Shown piece after piece: positions 42,821 through 51,392 of a stretch of DNA of 64,000 nucleotides. Position numbers and translations under genes: made by a program. How positions within the stretch are numbered: the stretch's first letter is position 1; every line of letters begins with the position of its first letter. The DNA comes from HyVt-105 sp049975425. Lineage in GTDB: Bacteria > Bacteroidota > Bacteroidia > Bacteroidales > VadinHA17. The stretch spans positions 62,001 through 126,000 of the forward strand of contig JBNGDI010000005.1 of NCBI GenBank assembly GCA_049975425.1. The letters run 5' to 3'. A model generated the notes under the pieces. It made no database searches. It worked only from the letters and a program-made list of their open reading frames with translations, and was not told the origin of the DNA.

Positions 42821-43702
42821 ATGGCCGACAGAACCCAGATCATATTCCAACCCGACGGGAGCGTGTTCCATATCGGACGAAAACCCGGCGAAATTGCCCG
42901 GATTGTACTGCTGGTAGGCGACCCCGGACGGGTTGATCAGATAAAAAAATTCATGGACTCTGTGGAAAATGAAAGAAAAAACCGGGAGTTCCATTCCTTT
43001 ACCGGCACCTACAGGCAGTTGAAAATCACCACCCTTTCCACCGGTATTGGCACCGACAACATCGATATTGTTCTGAATGAACTGGATCTGCTGGCAAATT
43101 ATGACAGAAAAAACAGGCGTTTTTTTGAAGAACAGCAACAACTCATCCTGATACGGATTGGCACCTCCGGAAGCATTCAGGAAGACCTGCCCCCTGGTAC
43201 CTTTGTGGTTTCATCACACGCCGTAGGTACCGACGGGTTGCTTTACTACTACAAAGGCGGGAAAAAGATCATGCAGGAAGATTTCACCGGGTCATTCATC
43301 AGCGAAGTTGGCTGGCCTGCTGAACTGGCACATCCCTACCTGGTACCGGCCGATGAGGCATTGTTTTCCATGCTGAAGGACAGCAACAGCGCTGCCGGAA
43401 TCACGATCTCTGCCAACGGGTTTTACGGCCCCCAGGGAAGATCGGTCAGGATACCCGTTGCACGGGAGTACGTACTGGAGAGCCTGGCTGCTTACCGGTA
43501 CCGGGAGCAAAGGATCGTCAATTTTGAGATGGAAACCTCGGCCATATTTGGTCTTTCGTTGCTGATGGGTCACCGGGCCGCCACCATTTGCGCTATCATT
43601 GCCAACCGGATGACGGGAGAATTCCTCAGTGATTACAAGCCTGTCGTAGACCGGATGATCGAACATACTCTGAATCAGCTTCATAACCATTTTACCCCAT
43701 GA
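42821..43702 (+). CDS. Nucleoside phosphorylase (uridine phosphorylase-like)
   Basis: 293 residues of the NP-I family. Visible features: LLVGDPGRVDQIKKFMD (phosphate-binding Arg), TLSTGIGTDNIDIVLNEL, LIRIGTSGSIQ, and the ribose/base-binding VNFEMETSAIFGLS with the conserved Glu-Met-Glu. The EMET block favours uridine phosphorylase over purine enzymes; the C-terminal half differs from E. coli Udp, so substrate is inferred only. It salvages nucleosides to base plus ribose-1-phosphate. The stop overlaps the next start by four bases (ATGA). Confidence 0.85.
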   Translation: MADRTQIIFQPDGSVFHIGRKPGEIARIVLLVGDPGRVDQIKKFMDSVENERKNREFHSFTGTYRQLKITTLSTGIGTDNIDIVLNELDLLANYDRKNRRFFEEQQQLILIRIGTSGSIQEDLPPGTFVVSSHAVGTDGLLYYYKGGKKIMQEDFTGSFISEVGWPAELAHPYLVPADEALFSMLKDSNSAAGITISANGFYGPQGRSVRIPVAREYVLESLAAYRYREQRIVNFEMETSAIFGLSLLMGHRAATICAIIANRMTGEFLSDYKPVVDRMIEHTLNQLHNHFTP

Positions 43703-44586
43703 AACCCCGGGAAATAAGGGCCCTGATACAACTGCTCGACGATCCCGACGATCAGGTTTTCGAGATGGTGGCTGAAAACCTGCGTGCAAGCGACACATCA
43801 GTGGTTCCCTACCTGGAAGAAGCCTGGGAAAACAGCCCCGACGAACTGTTTCAGGACCGCATAGAAGTTCTCATCCATCAGATCCAGTTCCGGGAGGTTA
43901 CCTTGAGGCTGACTGAATGGTATCATTTACCCGGCAACGATTTACTGGAGGGCGTATTCTGGCTGGCGCGCTATCAGTACCCGGACCTGAGGCTGGAAGA
44001 CATCAGCCGGGAAATCAGAAACATTGCCAGGGATATTTGGCTTGAATTGCAGGAAAACCTGACAGCCCTGGAAAAAATACGGATACTCAACCATATTCTG
44101 TTTGAAGTTCACCGATTTTCAGCCAACCATGGTCATTTTTATTCTCCCCGGAATAATTACATTAATGCGGTGCTGGAATCGAAGAAAGGGAACCCCATCT
44201 CCCTTTCAGTAGTGTACTCGCTGGTAGCTGCGGAAGTAAATATTCCGGTCCTGGGAGTAAACCTGCCAAAAAATTTCATTGTAGCCTACCGCGACGAATA
44301 CCGGTCGAAAGAAACCTACGATCCCGACCTGGACGATCACATCCTGTTCTACATCAATCCCTATAACCGGGGAGCAGTACTGGGAAGGGCCGAACTGGAC
44401 CTGTTCCTGAAACAGCAGGGGCTGGATCTCAGAAAAGAATTTTTTACTCCCTGTTCCAATAACCAGATTATTGACCGGCTGCTGAACAATCTTATTTTTT
44501 CATACCAGAAAATGGGAAACCGGGAAAAGGCCCGCGAACTGGAAGAACTGTCAGAAACGCTGAAAAAGCAGCCGGGCGGTTTGTAG
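43699..44586 (+). CDS. SirB1/transglutaminase-like family protein
   Basis: 295 residues. The N-terminal third is a HEAT-like helical segment (REIRALIQLLDDPDDQVFEM, LEEAWENSPDELFQDRIEVL). The central part is the transglutaminase-like core of the SirB1 type (LARYQYPDLRLEDI, FSANHGHFYSPRNNYINAVL, KGNPISLSVVYSLVAAEVNI, GVNLPKNFIVAYRD). The C terminus has a tetratricopeptide-like helix pair. The family has no settled function. It overlaps the nucleoside phosphorylase by four bases. Its last 36 bases overlap, convergently, the end of the sugar transferase gene on the other strand. Confidence 0.82.
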   Translation: MKPREIRALIQLLDDPDDQVFEMVAENLRASDTSVVPYLEEAWENSPDELFQDRIEVLIHQIQFREVTLRLTEWYHLPGNDLLEGVFWLARYQYPDLRLEDISREIRNIARDIWLELQENLTALEKIRILNHILFEVHRFSANHGHFYSPRNNYINAVLESKKGNPISLSVVYSLVAAEVNIPVLGVNLPKNFIVAYRDEYRSKETYDPDLDDHILFYINPYNRGAVLGRAELDLFLKQQGLDLRKEFFTPCSNNQIIDRLLNNLIFSYQKMGNREKARELEELSETLKKQPGGL

Positions 44587-45201
44587 CATGATACTGAAGT
44601 CGGCAGGAATACTCATTTCGCGCATATACTTCAGGTTGAGTTCCGCCTTACGGGGCATAATCTTTTCGCGGTAAACCTTTTCGGGATACTTCTCCCTGGC
44701 CAACTGTTCGTTCACGTTCACAAAGGCAATGGTAGCATAACTGGTCAGCCCCGGCCTGATCAGAAGGAATCCTTTCAGGCTGGAAGGCAGGGTTATGACA
44801 TAGGTGGGTACTTCCGGTCTCGGGCCCACGAAACTCATTTCCCCTTTCAGAATATTCCATAACTGCGGCCATTCGTCCAGCTTATGTTTCCTGAGGTAGT
44901 ATCCGGCCCGGGTAATCCTGTCATCCCGGTTTCCGATGGTGATCAGCCCCCCGGCATGAGCATTTCTTTTCATGGTTCGGAATTTCACCATACGGAAAAG
45001 TTTCCCGTTCCGGCCCGTTCTTTCCTGCAGAAAAAAAACGGGACCACGGCTGTCGGTGTAGATCCACAGAGCCGTCAGAGCCAGAAACGGAGAGAAGATC
45101 ACAAGGGCCAGCGCACTGAAAACGATATCGAAAAGTCGTTTCAGAAATAAATAAACCTTTTTCCCCCTGAGGGGATCATCCATGTGGATCAATTCACTCA
45201 C
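44551..45201 (-). CDS. Initiating sugar transferase (bacterial sugar transferase family)
   Basis: 216 residues, starting with GTG at 45201 that overlaps the wecB stop (GTGA). One membrane helix (FDIVFSALALVIFSPFLALT) precedes the catalytic part: GPVFFLQERTGRNGKLFRM, VKFRTMK, RDDRITRAGYYLRKHKLDEW, PQLWNILKGEMSFVGPRPE, RPGLTSYATI. These blocks are those of WcaJ/PglC-like enzymes, which transfer a sugar phosphate from UDP-sugar to undecaprenyl phosphate to start a capsule, O-antigen or glycoprotein glycan. Being only 216 residues, it is the short catalytic-core type. Coupling to wecB suggests a UDP-GlcNAc or ManNAc-based surface glycan; no other glycan genes are local. Confidence 0.9.
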   Translation of the reverse strand: MSELIHMDDPLRGKKVYLFLKRLFDIVFSALALVIFSPFLALTALWIYTDSRGPVFFLQERTGRNGKLFRMVKFRTMKRNAHAGGLITIGNRDDRITRAGYYLRKHKLDEWPQLWNILKGEMSFVGPRPEVPTYVITLPSSLKGFLLIRPGLTSYATIAFVNVNEQLAREKYPEKVYREKIMPRKAELNLKYMREMSIPADFSIMLQTARLLFQRF

Positions 45202-46361
45202 GTACTTTTTTCCCTTTCAAGAAATCGCAGAATGGTTTCTGCTATGAGGGATGCAGCATTTCCTTCCCCGTAGAAGGGCGGAAAATCAAGGTTTTTCTGA
45301 TTCCTGAACAGCACCCATGCTTCCCTGATCTTTTCAGGCGAGGCATCCGCCAGGCGGGCCGTACCGTGGTTCACCAGTTCAACCCATTCGGTTTCTTTTC
45401 TGAACACAATGCATGCTTTTCTGAAAAAATGAGCTTCCTTCTGCACTCCTCCCGAATCGGTCATAATCAGACGGGCATTTTTTTCCAGAGCGATCATCTC
45501 GAGGTATGACACGGGATCGGTGATCCTGAACCACTGACTGGTGTCCATGCTCTTTCCCATCCTGAACTCGGCCATCATTTTTCGTGTCCGCGGATGCAGG
45601 GGAATTACCACCGTGATCTTTTCTTTCTCGGCAAGTTCCAGCAGTGTTGCCATGATAGCCTGCAACCGGCCCGGATCGTCCGTGTTCATATCCCGGTGCA
45701 GGGTGGCCAGCACATAAGGTTTGTCTCTGATATCCAGCCTGTCGAGCACCCGGGAATTGCCCTTTCCCTCTCTTCCGTAATACAGGGCATTGTCAAACAT
45801 CACATCGCCGGTATGCACAACCGCCGGATGGTCCATATCAAAAGGTTCTTCCCCGCTGTGAACAATCCCTTCGCGGGCCAGATTGATCTCCGCCTGGCGG
45901 GTAGGAGTAAACAGCAGGGTGGATACATGGTCGCATAACACCCTGTTGATCTCTTCCGGCATGTATTTGTTGTATGAGCGCAGGCCGGCCTCAACGTGGG
46001 CCACGGGCACTTTCAGCTTGGCAGAAGCCAGGGCTGCCGCCAGGGTGGTATTCGTATCGCCGTATACCAGCACCAGCCGGGGATTTTCCGAGAGAATCAG
46101 GTCTTCCATTCCCCGCATCATTTCACCGGTTTGCCGGCCGTGTGTTCCCGATCCCACATGCAAATGGTGGTTGGGTCGGGGAATTTCCATTTCATCAAAA
46201 AATACGTCCGACATTATCCTGTCGTAGTGCTGGCCCGAATGCACCATCACCTCTTCCACCAATCCTCCGTAATGTTCGCGTAGCACCCTGCTGAGAGCAG
46301 CCGATTTGATGATCTGCGGGCGTGCACCTACCACATTGAATATTCTGTGCGCCTGCTTCAT
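45198..46361 (-). CDS. wecB: UDP-N-acetylglucosamine 2-epimerase (non-hydrolysing)
   Basis: 387 residues. It interconverts UDP-GlcNAc and UDP-ManNAc for surface polysaccharide. Motifs: FNVVGARPQIIKSAALSRVL, MVHSGQHYDRIMSDVFFDEM, VYGDTNTTLAAALAS, AHVEAGLRSYNKYMPEEINR, IPLHPRTRKMM, and TDSGGVQKEAHFFRKACIVF. The set marks the non-hydrolysing class rather than the hydrolysing NeuC class. Its ATG shares its A with the rny stop (TAATG), and its stop overlaps the sugar transferase start, so the three genes are translationally linked. Confidence 0.95.
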   Translation of the reverse strand: MKQAHRIFNVVGARPQIIKSAALSRVLREHYGGLVEEVMVHSGQHYDRIMSDVFFDEMEIPRPNHHLHVGSGTHGRQTGEMMRGMEDLILSENPRLVLVYGDTNTTLAAALASAKLKVPVAHVEAGLRSYNKYMPEEINRVLCDHVSTLLFTPTRQAEINLAREGIVHSGEEPFDMDHPAVVHTGDVMFDNALYYGREGKGNSRVLDRLDIRDKPYVLATLHRDMNTDDPGRLQAIMATLLELAEKEKITVVIPLHPRTRKMMAEFRMGKSMDTSQWFRITDPVSYLEMIALEKNARLIMTDSGGVQKEAHFFRKACIVFRKETEWVELVNHGTARLADASPEKIREAWVLFRNQKNLDFPPFYGEGNAASLIAETILRFLEREKST

Positions 46362-47926
46362 TATTTGGCATAGGTCACCGACCTGGTTTCTCTGATTACA
46401 GTAATTTTGATCTGGCCCGGATAGGTCATTTCATTCTGGATTTTCTGAGCAATATCGTATGAAAGATTTTCGGCCTCTTTGTCGGTCACCCGGTCACTAC
46501 CCACAATTACCCGCAGTTCGCGACCTGCCTGTATGGCATAGGTTTTCAGTACCCCGGGATACGAAAGGGCCAGTTCTTCCAGATTTTTCAGCCGTTTGAT
46601 GTATGACTCCACCACTTCCCGCCGTGCACCCGGTCTTGCTCCCGAAATGGCATCGCAAACCTGCACAATGGGAGCGATCATGGTAGCCATTTCTATCTCA
46701 TCGTGATGGGAGCCGATGGCGTTGCATACCTCGGGTTTTTCCTTGAATTTCTCGGCCAGTTTCATACCCAGCACGGCATGCGGCAGTTCGGGTTCATCAT
46801 CGGGCACTTTCCCGATATCGTGAAGCAGCCCGGCCCTTCTTGCCAGTTTGGGATTCAATCCCAGTTCTGCGGCCATGATGGCCGACAGATTGGCTACTTC
46901 CCTGGAATGCTGGAGCAGGTTCTGCCCGTATGATGAACGGTACTTCATCTTGCCGATCAGCCTGATCAGTTCGGGATGCAATCCGTGTATCCCCAGATCA
47001 ATGGTGGTACGTTTGCCTACCTCCACAATCTCTTCCTCGATCTGCTTCTGTGTTTTCTGCACCACCTCCTCGATTCGGGCCGGATGGATTCTTCCGTCGG
47101 TAACCAGCTGGTGCAGCGACAAGCGGGCCACCTCACGCCTGACCGGATCAAAGGCGGAAAGAATGATGGCTTCGGGTGTATCGTCTACAATGATCTCCAC
47201 ACCGGTAGCAGCTTCCAGTGCCCGGATATTGCGGCCCTCCCTTCCAATGATCCGGCCTTTTATCTCATCCGACTCGATATGGAACACCGTAACCGAGTTT
47301 TCCACCGCCGATTCGGTGGCCACCCGCTGGATCGTCTGCAGCACGATCCTCTTGGCTTCCTTGTTTGCGGTCATTTTTGCTTCGGCCATAATTTCATTGA
47401 CATACGACATGGCATCGGTCTTGGCTTCAGCCTTCAGCGACTCGATCAGTTGTTCCCTGGCCTCCTGAGCCGACAGCCCCGAAATAGTTTCCAATTGCTC
47501 CACCTGCTGCTGGTGCATCTTTCCCAGTTCGTCATTCTTCTTCTCCACCAGTTCAAGCTGGCTGGTCAAATTTTCCCTTAGTATGTCAAGTTCCTTCCCT
47601 TTCCGGGTCACTTCCTCCAGCTTCTGCGATATGACCGCTTCTTTCTGTTTCAGGCGGTTTTCCGACTGCAATAACCGGTTGCTTTTTTCGGAAATGATTT
47701 TTTCATGCTCGGATTTCAGTTGCAGGAATTTTTCCTTGGCCTGCAGGATCTTATCCTTTTTGATCATTTCCCCTTCCGATTCTGCTTCGCGAATGATAGC
47801 GCGGCTCTTTTTCTTCAGAGCCAGTTCCCAGAAAAAATACCCCACCCCTACTCCGGCCAGCAGGGCCGCAACCCCTATGATCAGGTATAACAACAGGGTG
47901 CTCATCAATAATATGGTGAATATCAT
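46361..47926 (-). CDS. rny: Ribonuclease Y
   Basis: 521 residues. Rny is a membrane-anchored endoribonuclease that starts mRNA decay. Order: N-terminal membrane helix (LLYLIIGVAALLAGVGVGYF), long coiled coil (about 40-195, rich in Lys/Glu/Gln), KH domain (about 215-275, IKGRIIGREGRNIRALEAAT), HD domain (about 335-430, LARRAGLLHDIGK with His-Asp) and a C-terminal conserved part (AIQAGRELRVIVGSDRVTD). An in-frame ATG seven codons later is an alternative start. It follows the 6S-like RNA by 35 bp, downstream of that RNA's own terminator. Confidence 0.95.
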   Translation of the reverse strand: MIFTILLMSTLLLYLIIGVAALLAGVGVGYFFWELALKKKSRAIIREAESEGEMIKKDKILQAKEKFLQLKSEHEKIISEKSNRLLQSENRLKQKEAVISQKLEEVTRKGKELDILRENLTSQLELVEKKNDELGKMHQQQVEQLETISGLSAQEAREQLIESLKAEAKTDAMSYVNEIMAEAKMTANKEAKRIVLQTIQRVATESAVENSVTVFHIESDEIKGRIIGREGRNIRALEAATGVEIIVDDTPEAIILSAFDPVRREVARLSLHQLVTDGRIHPARIEEVVQKTQKQIEEEIVEVGKRTTIDLGIHGLHPELIRLIGKMKYRSSYGQNLLQHSREVANLSAIMAAELGLNPKLARRAGLLHDIGKVPDDEPELPHAVLGMKLAEKFKEKPEVCNAIGSHHDEIEMATMIAPIVQVCDAISGARPGARREVVESYIKRLKNLEELALSYPGVLKTYAIQAGRELRVIVGSDRVTDKEAENLSYDIAQKIQNEMTYPGQIKITVIRETRSVTYAK

Positions 47927-47954
47927 ATTTGTATAATTTTAAATTTTCAGTTAT

Positions 47955-47971
47955 AAAAAAACCCGCATTAA
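47955..47971 (-). terminator. 3' end of the 6S-like RNA (stem plus U-run)
   Basis: On the minus strand the RNA ends in TTAATGCGGG (47971-47962), the 3' arm of its closing stem, followed at once by a seven-T run (47961-47955). This is the form of an intrinsic terminator, but the pairing partner is the RNA's own 5' end, about 180 nt away. Confidence 0.65.
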
Positions 47972-48147
47972 ATTCCCCAACACTTTTAGAAAACCCCTGA
48001 TAATCATGGGTGGAGGTGCCAATGCATTTCTGGTTTCCCCTGTCTTTTCAGAATCCCGAAGGATTGGGGCCTGCCATAGATGCCATGAGCATACCTCCAA
48101 TTTTTGAATTGTTGAGTTTCAAAAGATTATTGAAGAATTAATGCGGG
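47962..48147 (-). ncRNA. ssrS: 6S-like RNA (RNA polymerase regulator)
   Basis: The gap between zapA and rny contains a 186-nt minus-strand segment that folds as one long rod. The ends CCCGCATTAA (48147-48138) and TTAATGCGGG (47971-47962) pair over 10 bp. The stem continues as UUCUUC/GGGGAA with G-U pairs, then CUUUU/AAAAG. After an open central part, UGGAGGU pairs with ACCUCCA. The tip is AAUCC-UUCG-GGAUU, a UUCG tetraloop. A stem, open bubble and apical stem in about 185 nt is the 6S RNA plan, in which the bubble mimics an open promoter and traps sigma70-type holoenzyme. Location directly after zapA, as in E. coli, adds support. The transcript ends in a U-run. The exact 5' end and family membership need a covariance search. 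Confidence 0.75.
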
Positions 48148-48170
48148 CAAACTCTTTATATACAAAGAAC

Positions 48171-48464
48171 CTAATTACTCTTTTCCAGATATGCTTCCAG
48201 GTCCTGACTGATTTCCCTGATCCTGTCAATCATTTCATTTTCTTCCTGTTTCTCTTCCAGTTCCAGAACCCGGGTCACAAACTGAAGGGCGGCCATAGCC
48301 ATAAAATCCTGTATATCTTTGTCGATATATCGTTTTTGGTATTGCAGAATTTTTTCATTAATCAATCTGGCTGCCCTCCTAATTCTTTCTTCGTCTTTCC
48401 GGTCAATCTTCAGCGGATAATACCTGTCTGCCAGATTAACCCTGATGGAAAGCTTGTCCTCCAT
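48171..48464 (-). CDS. zapA: Cell division protein ZapA
   Basis: 97 residues from the ATG at 48464; a GTG two codons upstream is also open. ZapA binds and bundles FtsZ. The N-terminal beta part (KLSIRVNLADRYYPLKIDRK) and EERIRRAARLINEKILQYQK match ZapA. The second half is a coiled coil with DFMAMAALQFVTRVLELEE, the conserved central piece. Normal size. It is 13 bp downstream of the coiled-coil gene. A 6S-like RNA begins about 25 bp after its stop, so either the RNA is processed from a shared transcript or its promoter lies within the end of zapA. Confidence 0.92.
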   Translation of the reverse strand: MEDKLSIRVNLADRYYPLKIDRKDEERIRRAARLINEKILQYQKRYIDKDIQDFMAMAALQFVTRVLELEEKQEENEMIDRIREISQDLEAYLEKSN

Positions 48465-48477
48465 ATTCACTTTGTAT

Positions 48478-48771
48478 TCACCTGTTCAAAAGAGCAATAC
48501 ACTTGTCTATCTCCCGCACAATCCTGTTTATATTTGACTTCGCTTCGGTTTCATCCTCTCCTCCTGTTATCAGCGCCCTGGATAACTGAAGCTGCTTATT
48601 CTTTTCTGTCAGTTCGGCAATTTCCCCGTCCTTCTCGCTGATCCTTTCCCTCAGCAGGGTTACTTCTTCTTCCAGTTCCCGGTTTCTGTCCTTAATCGAC
48701 TCAAAAGAACGGATCAAACGATCAATTTTTCCCCTGAGTTCCTGAATAACAGATACCTGACTGCCCTCCAT
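48478..48771 (-). CDS. Small coiled-coil protein upstream of zapA
   Basis: 97 residues, almost all of residues 8-65 forming a heptad-like coiled coil (VIQELRGKIDRLIRSFESIK, EEEVTLLRERISEKDGEIAE), then a short helical tail (NINRIVREIDKCIALLNR). I do not recognise a named family beyond similarity in size and form to ZapB-type division proteins. A coiled-coil protein ahead of zapA is common in Bacteroidota, so a divisome role is a reasonable inference but not shown. It probably begins the zapA transcript. Confidence 0.75.
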   Translation of the reverse strand: MEGSQVSVIQELRGKIDRLIRSFESIKDRNRELEEEVTLLRERISEKDGEIAELTEKNKQLQLSRALITGGEDETEAKSNINRIVREIDKCIALLNR

Positions 48772-48859
48772 AGAATAAAGGATCTGAACACAAAATTAAC
48801 ATCCATTGTCTAAATATAAAAATTAATGATCGTTTTTTCAGTAAAAACAGGATAAATCT

Positions 48860-48867
48860 TAGTTTTG
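48860..48867 (+). promoter_or_regulatory. Candidate -7 element of the M23 peptidase gene
   Basis: TAGTTTTG matches TAnnTTTG, 28 bp upstream of the ATG at 48895. No TTTG was found at the -33 spacing. Confidence 0.4.
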
Positions 48868-48894
48868 CCGTCAGGCACAGTTATGTATTAAACC

Positions 48895-50625
48895 ATGAGG
48901 AACCTGATATTGTTCACATCCCTGGCGGGAATGTTTTTTTCTGTCCGGGCCCAGCTATCGCCCGATGCCGGAAGCCTTTTCGTTCCACCGGTAGATATAC
49001 AGATGCTGCTCTCGGCCAATTTCGGTGAATTGCGGGCCGATCATTTCCATTCAGGAATAGATATCAAAACCCGGGGACGCTCCGGCCTCCCCGTTTATGC
49101 CTGTGCCGACGGATACATTTCAAGAATAGCTGTTACGCCCAATGGATTCGGAAAAGCCCTTTATATAACCCATCCAAACGGATACACTACCGTTTATGCA
49201 CACCTGGATTCCTTTATGCCAGGGGTGGAGGCATGGGTCAGGAAAGAACAGTATTCCAGAAAAAGCTATGCAATAAACCTGTTTCCCGGCCCGGAACAAT
49301 TTCCCGTAACGCGTGGTCAGCAGATCGGGCTTTCCGGAAATACAGGAAGTTCAGCCGGACCACATCTTCATTTTGAAATCAGGAACAGCCGGAACCAGAA
49401 TCCGCTCGACCCACTTCCTTTTTTTCCGGAAATTGAAGACGATATCCGGCCGGTTATTCAGCACATATATCTCTATCCTCTTGCTCCCGGCAGCACGGTG
49501 CAGGGAAGGACAGAAAAGAAAGAAATTCCTGTTTCCGGAAACAAAGGCAGGTATTCCCTGAATGCCCCTGAACCCGTACCGGTATCCGGAACCTTCGGTA
49601 TCGGGATCGAAGCCATTGATTATGTCAATCATTCCTGGAACAAATGCGGAGCCCACTCCCTGGAAGTGAAGCTCGACGGCCGGAAAATTTATGCCCACCA
49701 TATCGGCGAATTCTCCTTTGCCGAAACCCGTTATATCAACAGCCATATTGACTATGCTGAACGGGTAACCTCGGGGAAGAACATTCAGAAAACCTTTCCG
49801 GACCCGAACAACCGCCTGAGTATCTACGACAGCGATATCCGGCATTCAGGCAGGATTACCCTTACCGACACCCTTGTCCATACCATCACGATTGACGTTA
49901 CCGATTCGCACGGAAACCGGTCGAATCTGGCCTTTACGGTGTTGAAGCAGGAAAGGCCCGTCCCTGTAGCCATATCCGGCCGCACTAACCAGACTGCCCT
50001 GTTCCATTGGCAAAACGATAACATATATGAATCACAGGGATTCAAAATCAGAGTCCCGCCAGGAACCCTTTACGATACACTTTGTTTCACCTATGCACGT
50101 ACGGAAAGAATACCCGGAAGCTTCAGCAGGGTGCAACACATCGACCGGATCACCACACCTGCCCATGACCCTTTTCAGATCTGGATCGCCCCCGATTCCG
50201 TTCCGGCCGGACTGGAAAATAAAATGTGTCTGGTACATATAGACAAAGAAGGAGAGTACCAGTATGCCGGAGGATCCTGGGAAGGCAAATATCTTACCAC
50301 CCGTACCCGTCAGTTCGGTAGATATACCGTTCTGGCCGATACCATGCCGCCCGTGATCGAACCCGTGAATATCCGCCATGAAAAAAACATGTCAAGGAAT
50401 GAGGATATAAGGGTGAAAATAAAAGACGATCTTTCAGGCATAAGGACATACCACGGATACATCGATAACCGGTGGGCTCTGTTCGAATACGATCTGAAAA
50501 ACGATGTGCTGATCTACCGCTTCGACCCGGAAAGGGTGGAAGGTGACCGCTGGCATGAACTGGTATTGACAGTGGTGGACGAAAAGGAAAATTTCTCTGT
50601 ATACCACGCCCGTTTTTACTGGTAA
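48895..50625 (+). CDS. M23 family metallopeptidase, secreted
   Basis: 576 residues. Signal peptide (RNLILFTSLAGMFFSVRAQ, residues 2-20). The M23 (LytM) domain at about 45-170 has the zinc ligands His52 and Asp56 in HFHSGIDI and the catalytic HLHFEIR near 159-165. The rest (about 175-576) is beta-rich with Ig-like units (SGTFGIGIEAIDYVNHSWNK, VDVTDSHGNRSNL) and no enzyme motif. These enzymes cut peptidoglycan cross-links or activate amidases. The large C-terminal part is unusual in E. coli homologues but common in Bacteroidota. It stands alone and is convergent with the GH16 gene. Confidence 0.9.
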   Translation: MRNLILFTSLAGMFFSVRAQLSPDAGSLFVPPVDIQMLLSANFGELRADHFHSGIDIKTRGRSGLPVYACADGYISRIAVTPNGFGKALYITHPNGYTTVYAHLDSFMPGVEAWVRKEQYSRKSYAINLFPGPEQFPVTRGQQIGLSGNTGSSAGPHLHFEIRNSRNQNPLDPLPFFPEIEDDIRPVIQHIYLYPLAPGSTVQGRTEKKEIPVSGNKGRYSLNAPEPVPVSGTFGIGIEAIDYVNHSWNKCGAHSLEVKLDGRKIYAHHIGEFSFAETRYINSHIDYAERVTSGKNIQKTFPDPNNRLSIYDSDIRHSGRITLTDTLVHTITIDVTDSHGNRSNLAFTVLKQERPVPVAISGRTNQTALFHWQNDNIYESQGFKIRVPPGTLYDTLCFTYARTERIPGSFSRVQHIDRITTPAHDPFQIWIAPDSVPAGLENKMCLVHIDKEGEYQYAGGSWEGKYLTTRTRQFGRYTVLADTMPPVIEPVNIRHEKNMSRNEDIRVKIKDDLSGIRTYHGYIDNRWALFEYDLKNDVLIYRFDPERVEGDRWHELVLTVVDEKENFSVYHARFYW

Positions 50626-50651
50626 TTTCCAGCGCTCTGGCAGAGATCCGG

Positions 50652-51392
50652 TTAGCGGTGATATACTCTGACGTAATCCACTTCAAAACAGTCGGGCAGT
50701 TCCGCCTTCCCGATTTCTCCTGCCCAGCGGCCGATTTCTTCACTGATGATCACATATTGCAGCTGACGTGACACACCCTTCCGCAGGGTCCAGGTCCGTT
50801 TCCCGTCCACGTAAAACCGGTAACTGCGGGGAGTCCAGCGAAGACCGAAGGTATGAAACCCTTCCGACAGGCCCGGTACGCTCACTTTTTTCTCAGCCGA
50901 ACGCATATTTTCGCCATATCCGCCCCATTGCACGGCATGCAGAAGGGAATCGCCCCACCGCGCATGATACTCCATAATATCTATCTCCGCACCCGGATCA
51001 TCCGTTCCGGCATTTCCCTCCATTCCGTCGTTTTGAATCCAGAATGCCGGCCAGTGACCTTCTTCCCCTGGCAAACGGCACCTGATCTCCCAGTATCCGT
51101 AGCGGGATTCGAACTTGCCACGGCTCAGGATGGCCCCGGAACAGGTTTGCCCCTGCCACCGGAAGACCCGGATGGTCAGGATTCCATCGCAGACCTTCAC
51201 CGCATCAGAGACCCATATACCCATCCTTCTTCTTCCTGCTGCCAACGACCATCGGGAAGTGTCGGGGCTGTTCCCTTCAAATTCATCATGCCAGGTTAAT
51301 TCCCAGCCATGGTTCAGGAAACGGGGCGACTGTGCACCGGCTTTCGGGATAAGAGGAAACAACAGACAAAGAAAAAGAAGAACTTTCCACAT
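50652..51392 (-). CDS. Glycoside hydrolase family 16 (laminarinase/beta-glucanase-like)
   Basis: 246 residues with a signal peptide (WKVLLFLCLLFPLIPKAGAQ). The GH16 lectin-like fold has WELTWHDEFEGN, SRYGYWEIRCRLP and the catalytic ExDxxE motif GAEIDIMEYH (Glu136, Asp138, Glu141). The C-terminal strand FEVDYVRVY is also typical. The enzyme would cleave beta-1,3 or mixed-linkage glucans, or related marine polysaccharides. It has no SusC/SusD or other PUL neighbours. The ATG shares its A with the stop of the nucleotidyltransferase (TGATG), a very tight coupling with an unrelated function. Confidence 0.9.
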   Translation of the reverse strand: MWKVLLFLCLLFPLIPKAGAQSPRFLNHGWELTWHDEFEGNSPDTSRWSLAAGRRRMGIWVSDAVKVCDGILTIRVFRWQGQTCSGAILSRGKFESRYGYWEIRCRLPGEEGHWPAFWIQNDGMEGNAGTDDPGAEIDIMEYHARWGDSLLHAVQWGGYGENMRSAEKKVSVPGLSEGFHTFGLRWTPRSYRFYVDGKRTWTLRKGVSRQLQYVIISEEIGRWAGEIGKAELPDCFEVDYVRVYHR

